From the NCBI GenBank assembly GCA_019689775.1, contig JADGGV010000124.1, positions 1 to 9,016 of the forward strand: a stretch of DNA of 9,016 bases. Reading direction: 5' to 3'. Of this stretch, positions 1 to 6,736 are shown in pieces. This DNA is from Gemmatimonadota bacterium. Lineage in GTDB: Bacteria > Gemmatimonadota > Gemmatimonadetes > Longimicrobiales > RSA9. A program made the translations under genes and the position numbers. The notes beneath the pieces are model-generated. The model was given only the letters and a program-made list of their open reading frames with translations, was not told the origin of the DNA and did not search any database. How positions within the stretch are numbered: position 1 is the stretch's first letter; each line of letters opens with the position of its first letter.

Positions 1-363
1 GCGGTGACGTGCGCGGTCTTCTTCGTGCTGACGGCGCTCCAGCTCATCGCCCCGAGCGTGACGCTGCCGGCGGGGTGGGCGGTGCTCGCGGTCGCGATCG
101 GCTTCTACGTCGGCGGGCTGTTCACGGGCTTCAAGTCGCTGGACGCGCCGATCCTGCACGGGATGGCGGTGGGGATCTTCACGCTGGTCGCCTGGTTCGT
201 CCTGAACCTGATCGTGGTCCTCGCGTTTCCGGCGGTCGGCTGGGCGGCGCTGACGCCGGCGACGACGGCGGGGCTGCTGCTCCTCCAGATGGCCATGGCG
301 GTGGCCGGCGCCTGGACCGGTCACGTCATCGAGCGGCGCGGCGGGCCGAAGGTCATCGATTAG
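1..363 (+). CDS. Small multi-pass membrane protein, 5' end probably outside the window
   Basis: The reading frame is open from base 1, and the first possible start inside the window is GTG at 4-6, which would give 119 residues. Because the first hydrophobic segment begins immediately, the true start is probably upstream. Counting from that GTG, hydrophobic segments lie at about residues 1-19, 23-42, 50-80 and 84-106, followed by a short basic, polar tail (ERRGGPKVID) and a TAG stop. This suggests four membrane helices with little soluble sequence. I see no enzyme motif. The size and topology resemble small four-helix proteins of the YrzE/TIGR04086 kind, but that is only an impression. It lies 147 bases upstream of the ATPase operon in the same direction, so a link to it (as with the small membrane protein that often precedes F-type operons) is possible but unproven. 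Coding is well supported; the function is unknown. Confidence 0.7.
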   Translation, partial: AVTCAVFFVLTALQLIAPSVTLPAGWAVLAVAIGFYVGGLFTGFKSLDAPILHGMAVGIFTLVAWFVLNLIVVLAFPAVGWAALTPATTAGLLLLQMAMAVAGAWTGHVIERRGGPKVID

Positions 364-422
364 CCGGGCGGCGACCGCCGCGCCGGTCCAACCGACAACC
401 CCCTACACCGAGGTCGTCCCTT

Positions 423-445
423 CCCCGATTGTCGCTCGCTCGGGG
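423..445. repeat. Hairpin in the operon leader
   Basis: CCCCGA at 423-428 pairs with TCGGGG at 440-445, a six-pair stem around an 11-base loop, and a possible T-G wobble pair extends it by one. No T-run follows, so it is not a typical intrinsic terminator. It could be an mRNA 5' structure or simply a product of the high G+C content. Confidence 0.35.
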
Positions 446-468
446 GCGGGGCACGTTGCATCCGGATT

Positions 469-485
469 CCCCGTCCGGATCGGGG
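469..485. repeat. Short hairpin sharing its arms with the terminator after the tRNA
   Basis: CCCCG at 469-473 pairs with CGGGG at 481-485 around the seven-base loop TCCGGAT. The left eight bases (CCCCGTCC) and right nine bases (GGATCGGGG) recur exactly at 8978-8985 and 8994-9002, where eight extra bases separate them. No T-run follows here, so termination at this copy is doubtful. Confidence 0.45.
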
Positions 486-510
486 GCTCACCTCACGAGG
501 TCCGGCTTCG

Positions 511-846
511 ATGCGGCGAGCGCCGGAGGGCGGCGACCTGGGCCGCCTGGTGGAGCTGGAGGACCGGCTGGCGGCGAGGCTGGCGGCGGCGCGGGCCGAG
601 GCGCTCGCGCGGCTCGAGGCGGCGCGCGCGGAGGCCGCCCGGCTGGAGGCCGCCGGCGAGGCGGCGCTGGCGGCGGCGGCGCGGGCGCTCGAGCGCCGGC
701 TGGCCGAGGAGCTGGCGGCGGCGCACGCCCGCGTGGCGGCGGCGAGCGCGGCGGCGGTCGAGCGCCTGGAGGCGCTCCCGCCGGAGCGGGTACGGGCGCT
801 CGCGCGACTGGTGGTCGAGCGGACCATCGCCGGAGGCGGCGCATGA
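511..846 (+). CDS. V/A-type ATPase peripheral-stalk subunit, G/H-like
   Basis: This 111-residue protein is almost entirely charged/alanine heptad-like sequence from about residue 12 to 90 and is predicted to form one long coiled coil. It has no membrane segment and no lysine. A short alanine-rich helix as the first gene, directly before subunit I, is the position and shape of the peripheral-stalk subunit called G in Thermus and H (AhaH/NtpF) elsewhere. It would pair with subunit E to hold the catalytic head to subunit I. Identification rests on coiled-coil character, length and operon position, because such subunits have little conserved sequence. The ATG at 511 is preceded by GAGG at a long ten-base spacing; a GTG at 550 is an alternative that would remove 13 residues. 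The stop overlaps the next start as ATGA. Confidence 0.8.
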   Translation: MRRAPEGGDLGRLVELEDRLAARLAAARAEALARLEAARAEAARLEAAGEAALAAAARALERRLAEELAAAHARVAAASAAAVERLEALPPERVRALARLVVERTIAGGGA

Positions 847-2777
847 TCCTGCGCATGGCGAAGGTCCGCATCCTGGGCCCGCGCGAGATGCTGCCGGAGG
901 TGCTCCGCGCGCTCCAGGACGTGGGGGTGGTGCACCTGGCCGGGCGCCCGCCGGCGGCGGCGGTGCGGGAGCTGTCGCTCTCACCGCGGGAGGAGCGCCT
1001 GGTCCGGCAGCTCCGCCGCGTGCTGTCGGACGTGGAGGCCGGCCTGCGGGTGCTTCCCCGCGTCGAGGGTGGGAGCGCGCGCGTGGCGCCGCCGGCGCCC
1101 TGCTCGTCGGCGGATCTCGTCCGCTGGGCGCGGCTCGCGCGGCGCGTCCGGACCGGGGCCGAGGCGCTCGTCCGCCGCATCGCCGCGCTCGACGAGGAGC
1201 GCGCCTTCCTCCACCGCTACAGCCGCTTCTTCGCCGAGTTCGGCGACGTCCTGCTGACCGAGCACCGGTGGGTCAATGCGACCGCGTACCACATCGTGCT
1301 GCGGCAGGATGGCGATCAGGTCGCGCGGCTGCGCGCGGCGCTCGCGGCGGCGGTCGGCGCGGACTTCGAGCTGCGCGCGCGCCCGCTGCCGACGGGGGAG
1401 GTGGGCGTGCTGCTGCTTCTGCCGGCGGCGTCGGCGCGGGCCGTCGAGCGGATCATGGGCGACGCGCGCGTCGAGGAGATCCGCATCCCGGAGGGGTACG
1501 GCGCGACGCTGGGCGAGGCGCTGCCGCGGATGCTCGAGCGGCTGGGCGCGATCGACGACGAGGCGCAGACGGTCCGGTCGCAGCTGGGCGCGCTGTCGGC
1601 GGAGCACCGCGCGGAGCTGGAGCGCGCGGCGGCGGCGGTGCACGACCGGCTGCTGGAGCTGGCGGCGCTGCGCTCGGCGGGCGTCACGGCGCACACGTTC
1701 GTGCTGGACGGTTGGGTGCCGGAGGCGGCGGTCGTGGACGTGCGGCGGCGCCTCGCGGAGCGCGTCGGCGACGTCGTCGTGACGGCAGTGCTCTCGCGCG
1801 AGGAGTGGACGCCGGAGGAGGCGCCGGTCGTGCTGTCGAATCCGCGGCTGTTCCGGCCATTCACGCTGCTCGTCGGGCTGATGCCGCTGCCGCGCTACGG
1901 CACGATCGACCCGACGCCGTTCATGGCGGTCTTCTTCCCGATGTTCTTCGGGCTGATCCTGGGCGACGCCGGGTACGGCGCGGTGCTGGCGCTGCTGGCG
2001 CTCCTGCTGGTGCGGCGGAGCCGGCCGGGCACGCCGCTGCGCGCGGTGGGCGAGATCGCCGGCGCGTGCGCGCTCTTCGCGATCCTGTTCGGCATCGGCT
2101 TCGGCGAGCTGTTCGGCGACCTGGGGCGGCGCCTGCTGGGGCTGGAGCCGCTGGTTCTGGACCGGGAGGCGAAGCTGCTGCCGTTCCTCGGGCTGGCCGT
2201 CTCGATCGGCCTGGTGCACGTCCTCCTCGGGCTCGTGCTCGGCGTCGTGGCCGAGGCGCGGCGGGCGCCGCGCAAGGCGCTCGGCCGCGGCGTCTCCGCG
2301 GTGCTGATCCTGCTCATCCTGGCCGCGATCCTGGCGGCCGTCGAGGTGTTGCCGAGGGCGTTCTTCACGCCGGTGGTCGTCGTGCTCCTCGTCGCCTTCC
2401 CGGTGCTGGTCTTCGCGGAGGGGCTGATCGCGCCGGTGGAGCTGCTGGCCACGGTCGGCAACGTCCTGTCGTACGCCCGCATCGCGGCGCTCGGGACCGC
2501 GTCCGTGATGATGGCGGTGGTGGCGAACCGGATGGTCGGCGCGATCGGCAGCATCGCGGTCGGGCTGCTGTTCGCGCTGCTGTTCCATCTGGTCAACTTC
2601 GCGCTCGGGCTGTTCAGCCCGACGATCCACGCCCTGCGCCTGCACTACGTCGAGTTCTTCGGCAAGTTCTTCTCCCCCGGCGGGACGCGCTACCGGCCGT
2701 TCCGCCACTGGAGCGCGCCGGGCGAAGCGACCCCGTGGAAGAGAGAGTCCGCATGGATATCGTCTGGATCACGCTGA
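843..2777 (+). CDS. atpI: V/A-type ATPase membrane stator subunit I (a-subunit)
   Basis: This 644-residue stator carries the ion half-channels. The cytoplasmic N-terminal half, up to about residue 335, holds the two-lobed stalk-binding domain with long helices. The C-terminal half is strongly hydrophobic, with about seven or eight membrane helices. The family signature FFPMFFGLILGDAGYG is at residues 364-379. The two arginines expected to face the rotor carboxylates are visible: R546 in LSYARIAAL and R599 in ALRLHYVEFFGKFF. The start ATG at 843 has GGAGG at 832-836 with a six-base spacer and opens MILRMAKVRILGP, a normal family beginning; ATG 855 is a weaker choice. The frame stays open far upstream through the preceding gene, but that part is shadow. 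The last 25 bases overlap the K gene, encoding a polar tail beyond the usual family end. Confidence 0.96.
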   Translation: MILRMAKVRILGPREMLPEVLRALQDVGVVHLAGRPPAAAVRELSLSPREERLVRQLRRVLSDVEAGLRVLPRVEGGSARVAPPAPCSSADLVRWARLARRVRTGAEALVRRIAALDEERAFLHRYSRFFAEFGDVLLTEHRWVNATAYHIVLRQDGDQVARLRAALAAAVGADFELRARPLPTGEVGVLLLLPAASARAVERIMGDARVEEIRIPEGYGATLGEALPRMLERLGAIDDEAQTVRSQLGALSAEHRAELERAAAAVHDRLLELAALRSAGVTAHTFVLDGWVPEAAVVDVRRRLAERVGDVVVTAVLSREEWTPEEAPVVLSNPRLFRPFTLLVGLMPLPRYGTIDPTPFMAVFFPMFFGLILGDAGYGAVLALLALLLVRRSRPGTPLRAVGEIAGACALFAILFGIGFGELFGDLGRRLLGLEPLVLDREAKLLPFLGLAVSIGLVHVLLGLVLGVVAEARRAPRKALGRGVSAVLILLILAAILAAVEVLPRAFFTPVVVVLLVAFPVLVFAEGLIAPVELLATVGNVLSYARIAALGTASVMMAVVANRMVGAIGSIAVGLLFALLFHLVNFALGLFSPTIHALRLHYVEFFGKFFSPGGTRYRPFRHWSAPGEATPWKRESAWISSGSR

Positions 2778-2977
2778 GCGCGGCGCTGGCCGTCGCGGTG
2801 CCGGCGCTGGCGACGGCGTGGGCGCAGAGCAAGATCGGTCCGGCCGGCGCCGCGACGCTGGCGGAGAAGCCGGAGCTGAGCGCCACGGTCATCGTGCTGG
2901 TGGCGATCCCGGAGACGATGGTGATCCTCGGCTTCGTCGTGGCCGTACTGATCATGCTCCGGGGCGGCGGAGCGTGA
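2753..2977 (+). CDS. atpK: V/A-type ATPase rotor-ring subunit K (proteolipid)
   Basis: This 74-residue single hairpin of two membrane helices (about residues 4-27 and 44-70) joined by a polar loop with AEKPE is the unit of the rotating ring. The ion-binding carboxylate is E54 in AIPETMVILGF, and Q25 in AWAQSKIG sits where the second hairpin of the Enterococcus hirae K subunit has its Na+-binding glutamine. No signal peptide is seen, unlike the Thermus homologue as I remember it. With one hairpin per subunit and one carboxylate per hairpin, the ring would have one ion site per subunit. The ATG at 2753 lies inside the end of the I gene after a GGAAGAGAGAG purine stretch at 2737-2747, so ring translation is probably coupled to that of I. 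The gap to the E gene is 15 bases. Confidence 0.95.
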   Translation: MDIVWITLSAALAVAVPALATAWAQSKIGPAGAATLAEKPELSATVIVLVAIPETMVILGFVVAVLIMLRGGGA

Positions 2978-2992
2978 GGCGCGGAGGCGCGT

Positions 2993-3571
2993 GTGGCGCT
3001 CGAGCACCTTCTCGCGGCGATCGAGCGCGAGGGTGAGGCGGCGGTCGCCCGGGAGCTGGACGCCGCGCGGGGCGAGGCGGAGCACATCCTCGCCGACGCG
3101 CGCGCCCGGGTCGAGGCGCGCCGCGCGGAGCGGCTGGCCGCGCGCGAGCGGGAGCTGCGCGCCTCGCTCGAGGCGGAGCTGGCCGCGGAGCGGCGGCGCG
3201 CGGCCGGCGACCTGCTGCGCGCGCGCTGGCGGCTCGTCGAGCGGATCGTGGAGGCGGCGCGTGCGGAGCTCCCGGCGGCGGTCGAGTCCGCGGCCTTCGC
3301 TGAGGCGCTCCCGGCGCAGCTCGAGGACGCACTGGCATATCTCGGCGACGACGGCGGCATCGTGCGCTGCTCGCCGGCGCTGGCGCCGCTCGTCTCGACG
3401 TGGCTCGCCGGCCGGCCGGGCATCTCGGTCGAGCCGTGCGCAGAGCTGCTCGGCATCCGCGTGGACGGGAACGGCGCGGTCGAGGTGGACGACACGCTCG
3501 ATGCGCGGCTGCGGCGGCTCGGCCCGCGGCTCGCCATGGACCTGCTGCGACTCGCGGAGGCGGAGCCGTGA
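2993..3571 (+). CDS. atpE: V/A-type ATPase peripheral-stalk subunit E
   Basis: This 192-residue subunit forms the peripheral stalk with the G/H-like protein and grips the top of the A3B3 head. Residues about 8-90 are a charged alanine/arginine/glutamate coiled coil (for example AARGEAEHILADARARVEAR). Residues about 95-192 form the mixed globular domain, with the VEPCAELLGIRV...GAVEVDDTLDARL pattern typical of the C-terminal domain of E subunits. Start GTG 2993 is favoured because GGAGG at 2983-2987 lies five bases before it. The protein has no lysine. Its stop overlaps the next start as GTGA. Position between K and C agrees with Thermus-type operons. Confidence 0.92.
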   Translation: MALEHLLAAIEREGEAAVARELDAARGEAEHILADARARVEARRAERLAARERELRASLEAELAAERRRAAGDLLRARWRLVERIVEAARAELPAAVESAAFAEALPAQLEDALAYLGDDGGIVRCSPALAPLVSTWLAGRPGISVEPCAELLGIRVDGNGAVEVDDTLDARLRRLGPRLAMDLLRLAEAEP

Positions 3572-4602
3572 CCGTGGGTTGGGAGGACGTGGTGGCGCGC
3601 GCCCGCGGGCTGGAGGGGCGGTTCCTCGGCCGGCGCCGACTCGAGGAGCTGGCGGCGCTGCCGGACGAGGCGAGCCTGGCCGAGGCGCTCGAGCGCGCGG
3701 GCTTCCCGCCGGTCGCGACCGCGGTGGCCGGCGCCGCGCCGGACGCGCCGCGCGCCGCGCTGCTGGACGGCTCGATCCGCCGCATGGCTGCGGAGCGGAT
3801 GGCGGTGCTCGCGCGCTGGGCCGGCCCCCGGGTCGCCGCGCTGACCGTCGTCTTCGGCGACGAGGACCGGCGCAGCGTGCGCGCGGTGCTCCGCGGCGCG
3901 GTCGCGGGCGCAGCGCCCGAGGTGCGGCTCGCGGGGCTCGTGCCGACACCGGCGCTGCCGGTGCGCGCCCTCGAGGAGCTGGCGCGGCAGCCGGCGCCCG
4001 GAGGCGTCGCGTCGCTGCTGGTCGTGCTGCGCCACCCGTACGGGCCGCCGCTCTGGCGCGAGGCGGGCCGCACGCACCCCGACCTGTTCGGGATGGAGGC
4101 GGCCGTGTCCGCGACGTTCGCCGAGCGCGCGACGCGTGGCGCGCGCCGCGGCGGGCGCGTGCTGCGGGAGTATGTCCGCGAGCTGATCGACCTGGAGAAC
4201 GCGATGTCGGCGCTCGGCATGGCCGGCCGCGCCGGCGACCGGCCGGCGGCGGAGCTGTTCCTGTCGGGCGGCGCGCGCCTCGACCGGGCGAGCTTCCTGG
4301 ACGCCGTCGCGGCAGACATCGGCGAGGTGGGCGGCCGTCTCGGCGTCGCGTTCCGTAGGACGCCATACGCCGCCGTGCTCGCGGCGTACCCGGCGAACGC
4401 GGCGGCGCTGGAGCGCGAGCTGCTCCGGCTCCGGATCCGCCGGCTGCGGGGCCTGGCGCGTCGCGATCCGCTCGGCGCCGCGCCGGTCCTGCTCTACGCG
4501 CTGCGGCTGCGCGCCGAGGTCCTCGACCTGCGGCGCATCGTGTGGGCGCGGACGCTGGGCGTGCCGGCGTCGTGGACGGCGGCCGAGCTGGTGGGGGCGT
4601 GA
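3568..4602 (+). CDS. atpC: V/A-type ATPase subunit C (d-like socket subunit)
   Basis: This 344-residue protein of the V-ATPase d/AC39 family caps the K ring and acts as the socket for the central shaft (D/F), transferring torque between ring and head. It is mostly helical and soluble, with the expected family pattern of repeated helical bundles, including LREYVRELIDLENAMSALG around residue 200 and a closing helix LRLRAEVLDLRRIVWARTLG. The latter matches the ENLRRIIRGK-like end of known homologues but with arginines. It is slightly longer than the roughly 320 residues usual in the family and has no lysine. Start GTG 3568 overlaps the E stop (GTGA) with GGAGG at 3556-3560; a second GTG at 3574 would remove two residues. 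The stop TGA shares one base with the next ATG. Confidence 0.9.
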   Translation: MTVGWEDVVARARGLEGRFLGRRRLEELAALPDEASLAEALERAGFPPVATAVAGAAPDAPRAALLDGSIRRMAAERMAVLARWAGPRVAALTVVFGDEDRRSVRAVLRGAVAGAAPEVRLAGLVPTPALPVRALEELARQPAPGGVASLLVVLRHPYGPPLWREAGRTHPDLFGMEAAVSATFAERATRGARRGGRVLREYVRELIDLENAMSALGMAGRAGDRPAAELFLSGGARLDRASFLDAVAADIGEVGGRLGVAFRRTPYAAVLAAYPANAAALERELLRLRIRRLRGLARRDPLGAAPVLLYALRLRAEVLDLRRIVWARTLGVPASWTAAELVGA

Positions 4603-4928
4603 TGCCTTGCACGTTGCGCGCCGTCTGCTCGCCGGAGGTGGCGGTCGGCTTCGAGCTGGCCGGGATCCGCGCGGAGCGCGCGGCAACGCCCGCGGAGGGC
4701 GCGGCGCGCGTGCGCCGGGCGCTGGAGGAGCCCGGGCTGGGCGTGCTCCTGGTCGAGGAGCGGCTGTTCGACGCGCTCACGGCCGAGGACCGGCGCGAGC
4801 TGGGGCGGCGGCCGCTCCCGCTGGTCGTGCCGTTCCCGAGCCCGGCGTGGGGGGCGGCGTCGTCGCCGGAGGCGCGGATCGTCGAGATCCTGCGGCAGGC
4901 CATCGGCTACCGGGTGAGGCTGAGATGA
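4602..4928 (+). CDS. atpF: V/A-type ATPase central-shaft subunit F
   Basis: This 108-residue subunit binds the shaft subunit D and modulates activity. The fold is recognisable: a first strand (residues 3-9, TLRAVCS), PEVAVGFELAGI, a helix with EGAARVRRALEE, the strand GVLLVEERLFDAL, the strand LPLVVPFPSP, and a C-terminal helix from SSPEARIVEILRQAIGYRVRL. This is the CheY-like layout of F subunits, in which the last helix lies against D. No lysine is present. The ATG at 4602 shares its A with the C stop, and a G-rich stretch (GGTGGGGG) precedes it. The stop overlaps the A start as ATGA. Confidence 0.92.
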   Translation: MPCTLRAVCSPEVAVGFELAGIRAERAATPAEGAARVRRALEEPGLGVLLVEERLFDALTAEDRRELGRRPLPLVVPFPSPAWGAASSPEARIVEILRQAIGYRVRLR

Positions 4929-6736
4929 CGTGCGCGGAGGTGGTCCGGGTCGTCGGCGCGCTGGCGGAGGCGAGGCCGCTCCCCGGCGCGGCGCTGTACG
5001 AGCTGGTGCGCGTCGGCGAGCGCGGGCTGCTGGGCGAGGTGGTGCGGGTGACGGGCGACGTCGCCACGATCCAGGTCTACGAGGACACGACGGGGCTGCG
5101 GCTCGGCGAGCCGGTCGAGGCGACGGGTCGGCCGCTGATGATCGAGCTCGGCCCCGGGCTGCTCGGCGCCGTCATCGACGGCGTGGGCCGGCCGCTCGCG
5201 AGCATCGCCGGGGCGATGGGCGACTTCATTGCGCCAGGCGCGCGGGCGCCGACCCTCGACCCCTCGCGGCGCTGGAGCTTCGAGCCGCACCTCGCCGTCG
5301 GCGCCCGCGTCGCCGCCGGCGACGTGCTCGGCGTGGTTCAGGAGACGCCCGGTGTGGCGCACCACGTCCTGGTCCCGCCGGGGTGCGCGGGCGTGCTGGC
5401 GGAGGTCCGCGCCGGCGCGCTCACCGTCGCCGAGCCGTGCGCGCTCCTCGAGGACGGCACCGCGCTGCGCCTGGCCCACGCCTGGCCCGTGCGCACGCCG
5501 CGGCCGTCGGCCCGCCGCATCCCGCCGGGGCGGCCGTTCGTCACCGGCCAGCGCGTCCTCGACCTCCTCTTCCCGGTCGCGGAGGGCGGCAGCGTCGCGG
5601 TGCCGGGCGGCTTCGGCACCGGGAAGACGATCGTCGAGCAGTCGCTCGCGAAGTACGCGGACGCCGACGTCGTCGTCTACATCGGCTGCGGCGAGCGGGG
5701 GAACGAGATGGCGGAGGTGCTCGCCGAGTTCCCGCGGCTCGTCGATCCGCGCACGGGGCGCTCGATCATGGAGCGGACGGTGCTGGTCGTGAACACGTCG
5801 AACATGCCGGTGGCGGCGCGGGAGGCGTCGCTCTACGTCGGCGTCACGATCGCGGAGTTCTACCGCGACATGGGGTACCGCGTCGCGCTGATGGCGGACA
5901 GCACGTCGCGCTGGGCGGAGGCGCTGCGGGAGGTCGGCTCGCGACTCCAGGAGATGCCGGGCGAGGAGGGCTACCCAACGTACCTCGGCAACCGGCTGGG
6001 GAAGCTGTTCGAGCGGGCGGGACGGGTGGAGGCGCTGGGCGCGCCGCGGCGCACCGGGGCGCTGACGATCGTGAGCGCGATCTCGCCGCCGGGCGGCGAC
6101 CTGTCGGAGCCGGTCACGCAGGCGGCGCTGCGGGTGGCCGGCGCGCTGTGGGCGCTCGATCCGGCGCTCGCGCACCAGCGGCATTTCCCTGCGATCGACT
6201 GGGAGACGAGCTACTCGCTCTACGACGAGGCGACGGCGCCGTGGTTCGCCGCCGAGGTCGCCGCCGACTGGGCGGAGGTGCGCCGCGAGCTGATGACGCT
6301 GCTCCAGCAGGAGCGCGAGCTGCGCGAGATCGCGTCGCTCGTCGGGCCGGACGCGCTCCAGGACCGGGAGCGCCTGTTGCTCGAGTGCGCCCGCGCGCTG
6401 CGCGAGCTGGTGCTGGCGCAGAGCGCGTTCGATCCGAACGACGCGTCGTCGTCGCCCGCGAAGACGTACCGCCTAGCGCGCCTCGGTCGGGACATGTATC
6501 GCGAGGGCGCGGAGGCGCTCCGGCGCGGCGTGCCGTACGAGCGGCTCGAGCTGGGCGCGGCGCGGCGCGCGCTGGCGGCGGCGCGGGATGCGGCGGACCC
6601 GGGTACGGGCGCGGTCGCGGCCACGGTCGCGGGCGCGGGCGCCGCGCCGGCGGCGGTGGGCGCGTCCGCGGGCGGGAACGGCGCACGGGCCGCGGAGCGA
6701 CCGACAGGGAAGGGGGTGCCGCATGCGGGCGCTTGA
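4925..6736 (+). CDS. atpA: V/A-type ATPase catalytic subunit A
   Basis: This 603-residue catalytic subunit hydrolyses or makes ATP. The N-terminal beta-barrel (1-70) and the A-specific insert (about 105-190) are present. The P-loop is GGFGTGKT at residues 228-235 with K234, followed by CGERGNEM with catalytic E257 and R258. NTSNMPVAAREASLYVGVTIAEF and MADSTSRWAEALRE match the family. The P-loop differs from the usual GPFGSGKT. The helical C-terminal domain runs to about 557 and is followed by a 46-residue Ala/Gly/Val/Pro-rich tail in place of the usual helical end. Start ATG 4925 overlaps the F stop and has GGTGAGG at 4913-4919 with a five-base spacer. The last 14 bases overlap the B gene and the tail encodes its ribosome-binding site. 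Confidence 0.97.
   Translation: MTCAEVVRVVGALAEARPLPGAALYELVRVGERGLLGEVVRVTGDVATIQVYEDTTGLRLGEPVEATGRPLMIELGPGLLGAVIDGVGRPLASIAGAMGDFIAPGARAPTLDPSRRWSFEPHLAVGARVAAGDVLGVVQETPGVAHHVLVPPGCAGVLAEVRAGALTVAEPCALLEDGTALRLAHAWPVRTPRPSARRIPPGRPFVTGQRVLDLLFPVAEGGSVAVPGGFGTGKTIVEQSLAKYADADVVVYIGCGERGNEMAEVLAEFPRLVDPRTGRSIMERTVLVVNTSNMPVAAREASLYVGVTIAEFYRDMGYRVALMADSTSRWAEALREVGSRLQEMPGEEGYPTYLGNRLGKLFERAGRVEALGAPRRTGALTIVSAISPPGGDLSEPVTQAALRVAGALWALDPALAHQRHFPAIDWETSYSLYDEATAPWFAAEVAADWAEVRRELMTLLQQERELREIASLVGPDALQDRERLLLECARALRELVLAQSAFDPNDASSSPAKTYRLARLGRDMYREGAEALRRGVPYERLELGAARRALAAARDAADPGTGAVAATVAGAGAAPAAVGASAGGNGARAAERPTGKGVPHAGA
6602..6643 (+). repeat. Degenerate hexamer repeat within the end of atpA
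   Basis: Seven imperfect six-base units (ggtacg, ggcgcg, gtcgcg, gccacg, gtcgcg, ggcgcg, ggcgcc) lie in phase with the codons. They encode an alternating [G/V/A]-[A/T] dipeptide stretch (GTGAVAATVAGAGA). Slippage during replication could have expanded it. Confidence 0.7.

Larger units (their letters stand above)
364..510. other. Intergenic leader between the membrane protein and the ATPase operon
   Basis: This is 147 GC-rich bases with no credible open frame of their own. They hold two short hairpins (423-445 and 469-485) and a direct repeat of TCCGGAT at 461-467 and 474-480. The operon promoter should lie here or in the preceding gene, but I found no convincing -35/-10 pair with normal spacing. 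The only ribosome-binding-like element before the first ATPase gene is GAGG at 497-500, ten bases from the ATG at 511, which is a rather long spacing. Confidence 0.5.

Noticed and set aside
456..484. TTGCAT at 456-461 as a -35 box for the ATPase operon
   Set aside because: The position 17 bases downstream reads ATCGGG, which is no -10 match, and no other spacing improves it.
560..720. Repetitive GC-rich stretch in the first stalk gene considered as tandem repeats
   Set aside because: It is explained by a coiled coil made of Ala, Arg, Glu and Leu codons with GC-ending choice. No constant repeat unit is visible.
9..842. In-frame extension of subunit I back to position 9, suggesting a 922-residue fusion
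   Set aside because: The extra part is low-complexity Arg/Gly/Ala shadow of the two preceding genes. The ATG at 843 has a good ribosome-binding site and begins with the normal family N-terminus.
981..2708. Long open frames on the minus strand, here and at 2614-4903, 4907-6184 and 6114-8738 (up to 874 codons)
   Set aside because: They lie opposite well-identified ATPase genes and have Arg/Pro/Ala/His-rich nonsense composition, with no family-like motif. Stop codons are rare in all frames at this GC content.
6588..6722. Possible N-terminal extension of subunit B in its open upstream frame
   Set aside because: The extension is Arg-rich shadow of the atpA tail. The ATG at 6723 has a strong AGGGGGT site and matches the usual B start.
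6596..6736. Frameshift as the explanation of the odd atpA tail
   Set aside because: The other two forward frames give only Arg/Gly/His-rich sequence without resemblance to the usual A C-terminus, so no frame restores it.
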